This document shows, piece by piece, positions 1 to 8,911 of a stretch of DNA of 64,000 nucleotides; the first letter of the stretch is position 1; each line of letters opens with the position of its first letter. The position numbers and the translations under genes are program-made. A model generated the notes under the pieces. That model was not told where the DNA came from, ran no database searches, and was given only the letters and a program-made list of their open reading frames with translations. Source of the stretch: G020351775 sp039588335 (GTDB lineage Bacteria > Gemmatimonadota > Gemmatimonadetes > Gemmatimonadales > GWC2-71-9); contig JBDGZZ010000002.1 of the NCBI GenBank assembly GCA_039588335.1, forward strand, positions 5,478 through 69,477, given 5' to 3'.

Positions 1-35
1 AACTGATTGCCGACAGGAAGGGATGGAGGTACACA

Positions 36-1823
36 GTGAACTCTCCTGAGACCCTCACACAGCTCTTCTTCAACGCGATTGATCGTTTTAGTTCAAAACG
101 TGCCGCTCTGCGTTACAAGAAGGACGGCGCCTGGCACGACATCACCCATCACGAACTTGGCCGGAGAGTCCACCATGCTGCCCTCGGGCTGATGGAACTC
201 GGCATAAGGCCCGGCGATCGCGTTGCCATCATGGCGGAGAACCAGCCAGAGTGGGCACTGGCGGATTTTGCGATTCTCACTGCCCGCTGTGCCGACGTGC
301 CCATCTACCCAACTCTTCCACCCCCGCAGGCGGCATACATCCTCAACGATTCCGGGGCATGTGCTGTCTTCGTGGCCGACCGTGAACAGTACCAGAAAGT
401 TGCCGAATCTCGAGGAGGGCTCCCGCAACTCAAGCACGTCGTTTCGTTCGATGACGCTCTCGATGAGTCCGGCGTCATCGGACTCAGCGAGCTCATTCAG
501 AGAGGTGCGGCAGTAGAGCCGGACTACCCCGACTATCAACGTGACGCGTGTTCCGTCGACCGCGACAGCCTCGCCACATTGATTTACACATCGGGAACTA
601 CGGGTGAACCCAAGGGCGTTATGCTTTCCCACTACAACATCGCGTCAAACGTGGAAGCCGCTTTGAAGATCGTCCAGATAGGTCCCGACGACAGTTGCCT
701 CTCTCTCCTGCCCCTGTCTCACAGCTTCGAACGGATGGCCGGCCATTACACCATGTTCCAGGCCGGTACGACCATCAGTTATGCCGAGAGTGTCGAGCAG
801 GTACCAGCCAACCTGCTCGAGGTCAAGCCATCTATCGTCCTCTCTGTGCCTCGGCTCTTTGAGAAGATCTACGCCAGAGTTCTGGAGAACGCCATGTCCG
901 GCGGAGCACTCAAACGGCGGATTTTCTTCTGGGCTCGGCGGACAGCAGAAGCCTGGGCCGATCGAACGCTCTCAGGTCAGCCGATCCCAGCCGGTCTGGC
1001 CTTGAAGAAGAAGGTGGCTGACAAGCTGGTGTTCTCCAAACTTCAGGCTCGCACTGGCGGCCGCATCCGGTTCTTCGTGTCCGGAGGTGCACCTCTCTCT
1101 CCGGAGATCGCACGGTTCTTCTACGCTGCGGGGATTCCCATTTTGGAAGGCTATGGCCTCACCGAAACATCACCCCTGATTGCAGTCAACCCGCTAGAGG
1201 CTCCCCGGATAGGGACTGTAGGCCCGCCCTGTCCAGGAGTGGAAGTGCGCATTGCTTCCGACGGGGAGGTACTCTCACGGGGACCCAATACCATGTTGGG
1301 GTACTACAATAAGCCCGATGCTACCGCGGAGGCTATCGACTCCGATGGGTGGTTCCACACCGGAGATATCGGGGAACTGGACCCAGAAGGCTACGTTAAG
1401 ATCACGGACCGCAAGAAGGACATCATCGTCACTGCGGGAGGAAAGAACATCGCTCCACAGCCGATCGAGAACATGGTCAAGACCAACAAGTTCGTGCTCA
1501 ACGCCGTCCTGTTGGGTGACAGACGAAAGTACCCGATAATGATCGTAGTGCCAGATCCAGACGCAGTGAAGAGGTGGGCTGAGGAACGACGCATCACCGG
1601 TGCCGAAGACATTTTGCAGCACACCGACGTAATTGCCATGGTGGAAAGGGAGGTGATGGGTAGCTTGCGTGACCTGGCCAGCTACGAAATGCCCAAGAAG
1701 GTGCTCTTGGTCAAGGACGACTTTACGATCGAGGCAGGTGAGCTAACGCCGACGCTCAAGGTGAAGAGACGAGTAGTAGAAGAGAAATATCAGGATAGTA
1801 TCGAGGAGTTGTACGCCGGATAG
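36..1823 (+). CDS. Long-chain acyl-CoA synthetase (AMP-binding family)
   Basis: A 595-residue ANL-superfamily enzyme that would activate a fatty acid with ATP to acyl-AMP and then acyl-CoA. Seen: the phosphate-binding motif LIYTSGTTGEPKG near residue 185, GYGLTETSP near 372, HTGDIGELD near 440 and the hinge/C-terminal core KDIIVTAGGKNIAP near 462. Length fits the FACS group with FadD15-like proteins. The GTG start at 36 has a strong GGAGGT five bases upstream. There is no signal peptide, so it is probably cytosolic or peripherally membrane-associated. It converges with the minus-strand gene ending at 1840. Chain-length preference cannot be read from the sequence. Confidence 0.92.
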   Translation: MNSPETLTQLFFNAIDRFSSKRAALRYKKDGAWHDITHHELGRRVHHAALGLMELGIRPGDRVAIMAENQPEWALADFAILTARCADVPIYPTLPPPQAAYILNDSGACAVFVADREQYQKVAESRGGLPQLKHVVSFDDALDESGVIGLSELIQRGAAVEPDYPDYQRDACSVDRDSLATLIYTSGTTGEPKGVMLSHYNIASNVEAALKIVQIGPDDSCLSLLPLSHSFERMAGHYTMFQAGTTISYAESVEQVPANLLEVKPSIVLSVPRLFEKIYARVLENAMSGGALKRRIFFWARRTAEAWADRTLSGQPIPAGLALKKKVADKLVFSKLQARTGGRIRFFVSGGAPLSPEIARFFYAAGIPILEGYGLTETSPLIAVNPLEAPRIGTVGPPCPGVEVRIASDGEVLSRGPNTMLGYYNKPDATAEAIDSDGWFHTGDIGELDPEGYVKITDRKKDIIVTAGGKNIAPQPIENMVKTNKFVLNAVLLGDRRKYPIMIVVPDPDAVKRWAEERRITGAEDILQHTDVIAMVEREVMGSLRDLASYEMPKKVLLVKDDFTIEAGELTPTLKVKRRVVEEKYQDSIEELYAG

Positions 1824-1833
1824 GTGACAGACC

Positions 1834-1856
1834 GGGCCTTCAATCGGCCTCTTTTT
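1834..1856 (+). terminator. Possible weak terminator after the acyl-CoA synthetase
   Basis: A short GGCC/GGCC stem with a 7-base loop is followed by CTTTTT. The stem is only 4-5 bp and the T-run lies inside the 3' end of the convergent gene, so this is a weak call. Confidence 0.35.
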
Positions 1857-2454
1857 GCCCCACCCATACTCCCCGTTCGGCGGCTAGCCGAGTGACACCC
1901 TGTACCGCGCTTTTCTCGTCAGCTACTACTATGCGGGATCCTCTGGCGAGGACGCGAACACCCTCTTCGAGCCACGGTTCCTCCGCATACTCCTTGCCCA
2001 CAACCACACCTCTAGCCATCGACGACCTCAGTGGAATCGTTGCCGGTGACCGAAGCAAGCTGAGCACGTCCGATTCGCTCACATCCGGCGGGGGATTTAT
2101 CCCGACAAAGCTGATGCCATCGAGATGATCGCACAGATGTGTGGCAAGGCGCGTAACAGAACCCACCAGCACGACGTAACCTCCCGAGGAGCCTAGCGAC
2201 AACAACGCCTCCACCAAGTCGGGATCCGGAATCTCCTCCACCGTGAGATCGTCCGATCGACTGTGGCCGCCAAGCAGGGGATCCATCCCGAACTCAACGA
2301 CTCCATCGGCGATCGCGAATTCCGTCTCGCAGGCAGGGCATCCTACCGTTCCCTGAATCACCCTGCGCCCTTCCGTCTTCTCTGACGAAAGAACACAGTA
2401 TGTCTCCTCGTGGACCTCCGGACAGCGCAGCATCTCGGCAAGTTCAATGAACAT
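1840..2454 (-). CDS. Trm112-like zinc-ribbon protein with degenerate methyltransferase-like C-terminus
   Basis: A 204-residue protein of unknown function. The first 60 residues look like a Trm112/YcaR-type zinc ribbon: Cys11 and Cys20, then C39-P-A-C42, followed by FAIADGVVEFG. The rest alternates strands and helices like a class I methyltransferase: GGYVVLVGSVTRLA sits where motif I should be and LARGSRIVVADE resembles the late strand, but no canonical GxGxG is visible. It lies 13 bases after the SDR gene and is probably the last gene of folE-SDR-this. A role as an inactive methyltransferase or a partner protein is inference. Confidence 0.6.
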   Translation of the reverse strand: MFIELAEMLRCPEVHEETYCVLSSEKTEGRRVIQGTVGCPACETEFAIADGVVEFGMDPLLGGHSRSDDLTVEEIPDPDLVEALLSLGSSGGYVVLVGSVTRLATHLCDHLDGISFVGINPPPDVSESDVLSLLRSPATIPLRSSMARGVVVGKEYAEEPWLEEGVRVLARGSRIVVADEKSAVQGVTRLAAERGVWVGQKEAD

Positions 2455-2467
2455 CCCATTCCCTTCG

Positions 2468-3166
2468 TTACACCGTTGGCATGATACGCATCAACTCGAC
2501 GTTGACTCTCGGAGGTCGTGTGACTGCAAACAAAACACCCTGAGCGACATCTTCGGCGTGCATCATATCGGCCCTGTCGATGAGATCCTTCCGTCCCTCA
2601 GCATCCAGCTCATCCCATAGCGCTGTATCGGTCGGCCCTGGCGAAATCAGAGTCATCCTAACGTCGGTTCCCGCCAACTCCCGGCAGAGCACTTCATGCA
2701 GTCCACGTAAACCGAACTTGCTAGACGCATAAGCGGCATTGCCTGGAAAGGGTACGTGATCTGCGATGCTCCCAACCGTGACTATGTGAGAATGCTCTTT
2801 GCGAATCAAATGCGGTACCAGCTCACGCAATAGCAGGAACGGACCCATCAGGTTGACTGCAAACTGCTCCTTGAAGTCCTCGGTCGTCGTCTCTGCCAGG
2901 GATTTCAACACGAACGCTCCAGCGTTGTTGACGACGATGTCGGGAATGCCAATCTCAGCCAACACGCCAGACACAGCCTGCCGAACCTCAGCCTCATTCG
3001 TCACATCACAAGGGATGTCGACCTGCCCGTCCTTCATACCCGCCGACAGCGTGCGCGCCAGTCGTACCACGTAGGCCCCTTCGGCCAACATTGCTTCGCA
3101 AATGGCGAGCCCTATCCCACGGCTCGCCCCGGTCACAAGAGCAATCTTGCCAGCTAGCGTACTCAA
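2468..3166 (-). CDS. Short-chain dehydrogenase/reductase (SDR)
   Basis: A classical SDR of about 232 residues. Seen: the nucleotide-binding motif TGASRGIG at residues 12-19, NNAG in the middle, the catalytic Ser in VGSIAD and the Tyr/Lys pair in YASSK. It would catalyse an NAD(P)-dependent oxidoreduction on an unknown alcohol or ketone. The chosen TTG at 3166 overlaps the folE stop (TTGA) and has GGGGGAG nine bases upstream; a TTG at 3175 is in frame but has no spacing to that site. Translational coupling to folE hints at, but does not prove, a pterin-related substrate (sepiapterin and dihydropteridine reductases are SDRs). Confidence 0.85.
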   Translation of the reverse strand: MSTLAGKIALVTGASRGIGLAICEAMLAEGAYVVRLARTLSAGMKDGQVDIPCDVTNEAEVRQAVSGVLAEIGIPDIVVNNAGAFVLKSLAETTTEDFKEQFAVNLMGPFLLLRELVPHLIRKEHSHIVTVGSIADHVPFPGNAAYASSKFGLRGLHEVLCRELAGTDVRMTLISPGPTDTALWDELDAEGRKDLIDRADMMHAEDVAQGVLFAVTRPPRVNVELMRIMPTV

Positions 3167-3768
3167 TCCAGCCAACTCCCCCCGTGAACGAGCCGGAGGA
3201 ATTCATCTCGCGTCTTTCCGTCGAGGAACGAACCCCGCAGCGCACTCGTGACGGTCTTGGAATGCTGCTTTTCGACTCCACGCATCATCATGCACAAATG
3301 GTAAGCTTCAATTACAACGCCTACTCCGTGCGGCTCCAGGACCTCCATCAAGGCGTCGGCGACTTGATCGGTGAGCCGCTCCTGCACCTGGAGGCGGCGG
3401 GCGAACACATCGACGACCCTGGGAATCTTCGAGAGTCCGATGATCTTGCCCTGAGGTAGGTAGGCTACGTGCGCCTTTCCAAAGAATGGCAACAAATGGT
3501 GCTCGCAGAGCGAGTAGAGCTCCACATCTCGAACAAGAATCATGCTATCGTGCGGTTCCTCAAAAACGGCACCGTTCACGACTTCGGCCACCGTACTCCT
3601 ATATCCGCGCGTCATCCATTCGAGTGACGTTGCCACTCGCTCCGGCGTTTTGAGCAGCCCCTCTCTGGTAGGGTCCTCTCCGACATGTTCCAAGACCTGC
3701 CGAACGAACTCTTCAATGACAACGCCTTCGTCAGACACGTTGTCGAGCTTTCTCAGTCGTTCGCTCAT
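3163..3768 (-). CDS. folE: GTP cyclohydrolase I
   Basis: Converts GTP to 7,8-dihydroneopterin triphosphate, the first step toward folate and other pterins. Seen: the zinc Cys/His segment SLCEHHLLPFFGKAHVAY, RRLQVQERLT and the second zinc/active-site region CMMMRGVEKQHSKT. Starting at the ATG at 3768 gives 201 residues, the normal length, with GGAG eight bases upstream; an in-frame extension to 3858 adds unconserved sequence and is rejected. First gene of a three-gene minus-strand operon. Confidence 0.96.
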   Translation of the reverse strand: MSERLRKLDNVSDEGVVIEEFVRQVLEHVGEDPTREGLLKTPERVATSLEWMTRGYRSTVAEVVNGAVFEEPHDSMILVRDVELYSLCEHHLLPFFGKAHVAYLPQGKIIGLSKIPRVVDVFARRLQVQERLTDQVADALMEVLEPHGVGVVIEAYHLCMMMRGVEKQHSKTVTSALRGSFLDGKTRDEFLRLVHGGSWLD

Positions 3769-3913
3769 AGGCCTGACTCCGCAAGCTGTATTTGACCGTT
3801 TGACACCAGATTCAAGAGTCTTTGTGTCCCGATACCCACGACACGGCATATCTCCCATGGACTGTGAAGGCTATTTTCGCTTCCAGTTGCCGTCAAGCTG
3901 GCAACCCCGTTAC

Positions 3914-3945
3914 AAAAAAGGCGCGCCCTTCGGGGCGCACCTTTT
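3914..3945 (-). terminator. Rho-independent terminator (possibly bidirectional)
   Basis: Stem GCGCCC/GGGCGC around a 4-base TTCG loop, extended by GG/CC after one mismatch and by A/T pairs. The minus-strand transcript ends in a run of six U; the plus strand has only four T. It would stop transcripts arriving from the sbcC operon before folE. Confidence 0.75.
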
Positions 3946-4110
3946 GATGTTTCCAAGTGCGGAACGAAGAGTATTATTGAAGCCCGAATCAATACGGCCC
4001 GTGTCCTAGCTGCAACATCTGCCTTCCCAATCTCAGGGCATGACATTGGCAGCAGCAAGCGGACACGCATTCGAGCTTGTTGGCTCAATAATGTCTCTCT
4101 TCGCCCCGCT

Positions 4111-4125
4111 TATATTGCGAATATA
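4111..4125. promoter_or_regulatory. Short AT-rich palindrome upstream of the small membrane gene
   Basis: TATATT-GCG-AATATA is a perfect 6+3+6 inverted repeat about 55 bases before the start at 4178. It could be an operator overlapping a -10 region; chance is not excluded. Confidence 0.25.
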
Positions 4126-4177
4126 GACGTAGTGCAGAATAGCGTCAAGGAAGTCCGAATTCTCTAGGGGGAAAGCA

Positions 4178-4330
4178 ATGAACTTCAACTACCTGGGTGC
4201 CTCATTCAGTATTCTATTGTGGATGTATTTGCTATTCATTGCAGCGGTACCGAGTGGCTGGGTTCATCTACTTCTGGCCGTCGGTGTGGTCCTTGTGGCT
4301 AGAGGTATAGTTAATGAGAAGAAGAAGTGA
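4178..4330 (+). CDS. Small two-helix membrane protein (lmo0937/DUF5670-like)
   Basis: A 50-residue gene. It starts at ATG 4178 with AGGGGGA upstream and ends at TGA 4328-4330, directly abutting the stop of the convergent acetyltransferase gene. The product has a first hydrophobic stretch (LLWMYLLFIAAV), a short turn with a Trp, a second stretch (LLLAVGVVLVARGIV) and a Lys-rich tail. This layout matches the lmo0937 family of tiny membrane proteins, whose function is unknown and which are often stress-induced. Confidence 0.7.
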   Translation: MNFNYLGASFSILLWMYLLFIAAVPSGWVHLLLAVGVVLVARGIVNEKKK

Positions 4331-5305
4331 TCAGATTTCCCAATTCGAGAAGAGCACCTCGCCAGCCTGCGGGATCGGCTCGGGATACCCGATCAAGGTC
4401 ATGCGGAGATCGGTCCAACGCACTTGGTACCCCAACCTGATCAGGGCTTCGAAGGCATCTCCGAAGGCGGTTTGACACCTGATGGCCACGTTAGGTATTC
4501 GCGCTTTGGCAGCACACTGTTCCAAGGCTACAACGAGCTTCTCAAGAGTAGCAACTGAGTCGCCAAACAGCTTTAGTACGCGGAGCTCGTCCTTGGAACG
4601 GCTCTGTGCCAGCGGCGCAGAATGCCACAGTGCGAACCCAGCGATTTCTCCGTTCTCCTCGATGACCGTTGTGTCACCGATTGCCAGCTCCGCAGTCAGC
4701 TCCAACTCTCGCGTGAAATCGAAGCCGCTTGCTACTCGGTCCAGGCGCTGACGGCAGCGTTCGATGAGTTCAGCCCTGTGCTGATGTGGAACATCACTCA
4801 AACACCGGAATTCAACTGAGGCGCCCTTGCGCTGCGCATCACCGGTCATGGTCATTGTCAGATACTGCGGTGCAAATCCCAGTTGGCCATAGAAACCAAT
4901 GTTCTCGACGGTGCGCGGCATGGTCTCCAGGCCCAAGGTGGTCACACCAGCATTCTTCAACCATTCCATGGCCGTGCTGACTATGGTCTTCCCAACGCCG
5001 AGTCCTTGCCGATCCGCTCTGACAGCGAGTGGACCCATCCAGCCCTCGACACCTGAGTGATGAGCGATATTGAATGCCACCAACTCATCACGCTGGTCGA
5101 ACCAGAGCATCGCACCCTTCCCTGCATCGCTAATCGCATATTGCCAAATAGTGGCATTGAGCTGTGGTACGCGTACACCCACAAGGCCATCACGCCTGTA
5201 CCGGTCGGTAAAGGAATCCGAGAACAACCGGTTCAGGGCCGGTACATCAGCCGTCTTAGGTCGCCTAGGACCGCTCAGTCCCTGAGCTAGCCGCCGAGCG
5301 TTCAC
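4331..5305 (-). CDS. GNAT-family N-acetyltransferase, probably two tandem GNAT folds
   Basis: 324 residues, about twice a single GNAT domain. The N-terminal half carries the acetyl-CoA motif RADRQGLGVG near residue 97 and the GFYGQLGF motif near 137. The C-terminal half keeps the general pattern (an FALWHS strand, a final RLGYQ) but has no clear acetyl-CoA loop, so it may be degenerate. The GTG start overlaps the sbcC stop by four bases (GTGA), so it is translationally coupled to the repair operon. The substrate is unknown; co-transcription does not by itself show a repair role. Confidence 0.8.
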   Translation of the reverse strand: MNARRLAQGLSGPRRPKTADVPALNRLFSDSFTDRYRRDGLVGVRVPQLNATIWQYAISDAGKGAMLWFDQRDELVAFNIAHHSGVEGWMGPLAVRADRQGLGVGKTIVSTAMEWLKNAGVTTLGLETMPRTVENIGFYGQLGFAPQYLTMTMTGDAQRKGASVEFRCLSDVPHQHRAELIERCRQRLDRVASGFDFTRELELTAELAIGDTTVIEENGEIAGFALWHSAPLAQSRSKDELRVLKLFGDSVATLEKLVVALEQCAAKARIPNVAIRCQTAFGDAFEALIRLGYQVRWTDLRMTLIGYPEPIPQAGEVLFSNWEI

Positions 5306-7716
5306 GGGGTCGGAATTCCTCCGTCCTCCGTTACCAAGGCCATGCTCTGATTCGTATCATACTCGACTCTCATCACGCGATCGACACCCTCCTTCACGGT
5401 CTCTATATGGGTTATCAAAATCACTTGGGGGAAGCGTCCGGCCAATCCCCGTAAGAGATCGACAACATTGTAACGACGACTCTCATCGAGACCGCCGAAA
5501 ATCTCGTCAAGCACGAGCAGAGACAATGGTTGGCCAGCACGCTCAGCTACCATCTGGCTGATACTCAGACGCAGTACCAAGTTGACCAAATCTTCTTCAC
5601 CCCCCGAGATCACAGGTTTTGGGACGCCGCTCTCCAGTACCAGGGAGTGGTACTGCTCATCCAGTTCGATCTCGTCGTACCGAGCATCGGTCAAATCCGA
5701 CATAAACGTCGAAGCCCGTTCAGCAATCTCAGGGCGCATCGCTGCGTTCAGTTCCATCCTGAGGTCATGCAAGCCACGATCAAGCTCATCGTGCAACCGG
5801 AGATCGGCCTTGATCTGCTGTACACGTTCCTCACTTTCCTTTCGCTCTCGAAGGCGACGTTGGGCTTGGTCGCGACCCGCCTCTGCTGCCTTTACATCTC
5901 CCTGGACTGTGGCCGCTTCCAATTCCGCTTCCCGCAGCACTGCTTCCGCATTCTCATACCGGGCCCGGGCTTCCACGAACTTCTCCTCGCTGTATCCAAG
6001 GCCTTCCATCGACGCCTTGAGTCGTTCAAGCCTCTCTTCCAGACTCGAAAGCTTCTTCTCTGCAGTTTCGGCCTCTCCAACCAATCGCTCGGCCCGCTCT
6101 GCCTTCACATTCAACTCCACCCCTTTCTTACGCACCGGCTCCAAAACGCGAAGCTGTGTACGCACCGCGTCGTGCGTCTCAGCATCATACGCATCTGGCA
6201 GCTCTGCAATCTCGGCCTGCAAGGCTGACTCCCGCTCCTGCAACCGGCGCAGTTCCTTCTCTCCTTCCTCCTGCTCGCGCGCGCGATCCTCACAGCGAGC
6301 GACCTCCTGCACTGCGGCCTCTACCCTACCGCCGCTGTCTTCAAGTCGACTCCGGGCGTCTTTGAGTTCCTGAGGCTCCTCACTCAGTTGGCTCACTCTC
6401 TGCTTGAAATACTTCCCGTCGATCTCGATCTCTTCCAGTTGCTGGTCAATGGAGTTGAGCACCGTCTCATACTCCCGGTCCAGTGGTCGCGTGCACGTAG
6501 GGCACGTCCCGTCAGGCCCGGCTTCGACGATCCGCTCACGCTGCTTCTGAAGATCGCGATATTGATCGCGCAGAGATTGCCGTTTGGTGTCCGCGTCCTG
6601 CTTGTCTCTGATCCACGCCGTATGGGCCTTCTTTTCGTCCACCTCCGCCTGTCCCTGCTCCTGCCGCGCGGAATCGAGAGATTCCTTGACAGCGCTCAGC
6701 ACTTGTGCCGTGTCTCCGATCTCTTGTACCCGCTGCCTCATTCTGGAAGTCTGCTCCCTGACCTCCCTGACTTGCCCGGTGAGATCGCGCCGTTTGCCGG
6801 CGGCCTGCGCTTCTTTTTCCAGTCGTTCCAGCTCATCTGTCAACGGAGTAACACGGTCCAACTCGGGTGCCATGCTCTCTAGTTGACTCCTCGCATCGAG
6901 CGCCTCAGCCAACTCCTTGTCCAGTCGTTCGAATTCACGGCGCGCCTCTCCGACGTCACGTTCCGCAACCCGTAGTTCGCTGTCCAGTGACAAGACCGAC
7001 TCACGGACCTCGACCATCTTGGTCCACGCCGGCCCTTCCTGCTCCAATAGTCTGGCTGCTTGCCCCTTCGCCCTCGATGCGCTTTTGGCACGACGAGTGG
7101 CTTCGGCCACTCGGGTCACCGCGCTTTCTAACTCCTCGATCAGCTCTTTCTCGTCACCCAAGCCCGTTTCGAGGCCCGTCAGCTCCGCGCGGCTGCTCGA
7201 GCGGTTAGCGCGCAGCTTGTCCTGAGCCAGCTTGATCTTGTCATACCCCAACACCCGCGACAGAAACCGTGCGCGCTCGCTGGGTCCCAATTGGCCCATC
7301 ACGGCGAGTTCCTTTTGGCCCGTGAAGTAGGTGTTGAAGAACTCGTCCCGCGTCATGCCAAGAGTTCGAGTGACCTGAGAAGTAACCTCCTGCTGGGAAT
7401 TGGCGATCGGTGCTTCTTGCCCATCCTGAAACAGCTCAGCGTTGTACAGACCGCGCACCACTCGGAACTCGTGCTGACCGATGGCGAAATCCACCTCTAC
7501 CCGAACCTGAGAGCGGGCTGGCGCACCGTAACGCCGGATTGTGTCACGACTTCCACGCGCGGCCGGATTGCCGTAGAAGGCCCAGGCAATGGCCTCCAGC
7601 AGAGTCGTTTTGCCAGAGCCGTTTGGCCCTACAATTGCCGTGATCCCGGGGCCCAGGACGAGTTCGGTCTCGGCATGTTGTCTGAAGTTGACCAGCCTCA
7701 AACGGTGAAGCTGCAT
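5302..7716 (-). CDS. sbcC: Rad50/SbcC SMC-like ATPase of the Mre11-Rad50 nuclease complex
   Basis: ATPase subunit that clamps DNA ends and powers the SbcD nuclease. Seen in 804 residues: Walker A GPNGSGKT at about 30-37, long charged coiled coils, a zinc hook CPTC near 408, a second coiled coil, the ABC signature VISGGEEDLVNLVLRLS and Walker B LSLLVLDEIFGGLD, then a His switch in LITHIE. It is shorter than E. coli SbcC (about 1050), nearer archaeal Rad50. Its start directly follows the sbcD stop and its stop overlaps the acetyltransferase start. Large open frames on the opposite strand here are shadows. Confidence 0.96.
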   Translation of the reverse strand: MQLHRLRLVNFRQHAETELVLGPGITAIVGPNGSGKTTLLEAIAWAFYGNPAARGSRDTIRRYGAPARSQVRVEVDFAIGQHEFRVVRGLYNAELFQDGQEAPIANSQQEVTSQVTRTLGMTRDEFFNTYFTGQKELAVMGQLGPSERARFLSRVLGYDKIKLAQDKLRANRSSSRAELTGLETGLGDEKELIEELESAVTRVAEATRRAKSASRAKGQAARLLEQEGPAWTKMVEVRESVLSLDSELRVAERDVGEARREFERLDKELAEALDARSQLESMAPELDRVTPLTDELERLEKEAQAAGKRRDLTGQVREVREQTSRMRQRVQEIGDTAQVLSAVKESLDSARQEQGQAEVDEKKAHTAWIRDKQDADTKRQSLRDQYRDLQKQRERIVEAGPDGTCPTCTRPLDREYETVLNSIDQQLEEIEIDGKYFKQRVSQLSEEPQELKDARSRLEDSGGRVEAAVQEVARCEDRAREQEEGEKELRRLQERESALQAEIAELPDAYDAETHDAVRTQLRVLEPVRKKGVELNVKAERAERLVGEAETAEKKLSSLEERLERLKASMEGLGYSEEKFVEARARYENAEAVLREAELEAATVQGDVKAAEAGRDQAQRRLRERKESEERVQQIKADLRLHDELDRGLHDLRMELNAAMRPEIAERASTFMSDLTDARYDEIELDEQYHSLVLESGVPKPVISGGEEDLVNLVLRLSISQMVAERAGQPLSLLVLDEIFGGLDESRRYNVVDLLRGLAGRFPQVILITHIETVKEGVDRVMRVEYDTNQSMALVTEDGGIPTP

Positions 7717-8907
7717 CTATTCCTCCAGCGCATCCCGCTCGACCTCATCGAGATAACGACTTGCCAGCCCGACCAAATCTTCTCGCTCCACCTCGGCAGT
7801 GAGAGTGCGCCGCGACAGGTAGTCCCGCACCAACTCTGCGAGAGTCTGCCTATGTCCCGGTGCCCCTACCCCGACTACTCGGGTCGACGGTGGACGGCGA
7901 ATATCGAGGTTATAGTGTAGAGCTTCCGCCTTGGTCTCCCTGATCTGTCGATGGTCCATCTCACGAGCGATCGGCCTCGGCACATCGTGCACCACCTGAC
8001 GCACGATGTTGTTGGAAATACCACCCGACACCCCACCGAGCCGTTGGGCGATCGCCCGGTCCAAATCGGCCGCACCCAGCCCCTCACCTTGAATCGGCTC
8101 CAGGTCGATCAGATCGCGCGCCAAGGGTACCGGTCGAAATCCCACTTCGAGTTTATCACCGCCAATCTCTACCAAGAGCCAACCCTTCTTGCCTCTGCGT
8201 CCTTCACGCCCTTCGTCAATGAGTTCCCCCCACGGGTTGGTGCTCACGTAGTCCAATGCTCCCGAGTACCATGCGTTGGCGGCAATCGGCCGCGCGACGT
8301 GATAGTGACCCATGGCCACATAATCCCAGGTATCCACATGCATGTCCCCGGGTTCAATCACAACACCGCCGTACTCGAGTGCCGAGGATTCGCGTGACAG
8401 GACACCCGCAATCTCTCCGTGCATCACCAGAACCTTGTGCCTGAGAGGCGCCTGCGGTTGCGAGATACATGTTGCTGAAGCAAGCAACGCTGCGTGGGGA
8501 ACACAGACCATAGAGAGATCCAGGTCCTCGAACGTCAGCTCCCGAGCGTCCCCGGCCACCACATACACTCCATTCAATGCCTCGAACAGCTTGAGGATCG
8601 TCCCGGTCTCCACCGATCTGGGTGTGTCGTGGTTACCGGCCACAATGACCACGGGACTCTTGGGAAGGCCAGTGCGCATGCGTCGCAACTGGTTGAATGC
8701 GTGCAGGATAGCTGCGTTCGTAGGACGAACCGAGTGGAACAGATCTCCGGCAAACACCACCACGTTCGGTTTGGCTTCCACAACATCATCTACTGCTCGA
8801 GTGAACGCCTGGGCAACGTCCGCTTCACGCTGGTTGATTCCTCTCGGCGTCTGGCGGTAGTACTGCCGGAAGCCAAGATGCAGATCGGCCAGGTGGGCGA
8901 GCTTCAC
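7717..8907 (-). CDS. sbcD: Mre11/SbcD DNA double-strand-break nuclease
   Basis: Manganese-dependent exo/endonuclease partner of SbcC. All phosphodiesterase motifs are present in 396 residues: HLADLHLG at the N-terminus, FAGDLFHS near 53, VAGNHDTPR near 85, VMHGEIAG and MGHYHVA. A capping region and a helical C-terminal tail (the Rad50-binding part in the family) follow. The GTG start lies four bases after the stop of the upstream exported protein. It belongs to the nurA-herA-...-sbcD-sbcC operon. Confidence 0.96.
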   Translation of the reverse strand: MKLAHLADLHLGFRQYYRQTPRGINQREADVAQAFTRAVDDVVEAKPNVVVFAGDLFHSVRPTNAAILHAFNQLRRMRTGLPKSPVVIVAGNHDTPRSVETGTILKLFEALNGVYVVAGDARELTFEDLDLSMVCVPHAALLASATCISQPQAPLRHKVLVMHGEIAGVLSRESSALEYGGVVIEPGDMHVDTWDYVAMGHYHVARPIAANAWYSGALDYVSTNPWGELIDEGREGRRGKKGWLLVEIGGDKLEVGFRPVPLARDLIDLEPIQGEGLGAADLDRAIAQRLGGVSGGISNNIVRQVVHDVPRPIAREMDHRQIRETKAEALHYNLDIRRPPSTRVVGVGAPGHRQTLAELVRDYLSRRTLTAEVEREDLVGLASRYLDEVERDALEE

Positions 8908-8911
8908 CGGA

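Larger units (their letters stand above)
3769..4177. other. Intergenic region between folE and a small membrane gene
   Basis: About 410 bases without a gene. It must hold the folE promoter (minus strand) and the promoter of the small plus-strand gene at 4178. Apart from the hairpin at 3914-3945 and the short palindrome at 4111-4125 I see nothing that can be named. A plus-strand frame across 3542-4009 is not convincing. Confidence 0.6.

Noticed and set aside
5530..6373. Long plus-strand frames (232 and 263 residues) across the sbcC gene
   Set aside because: They lie opposite the coiled-coil coding part of sbcC, are Ser/Arg-rich, and have no recognisable domain; they are shadows of codon periodicity.
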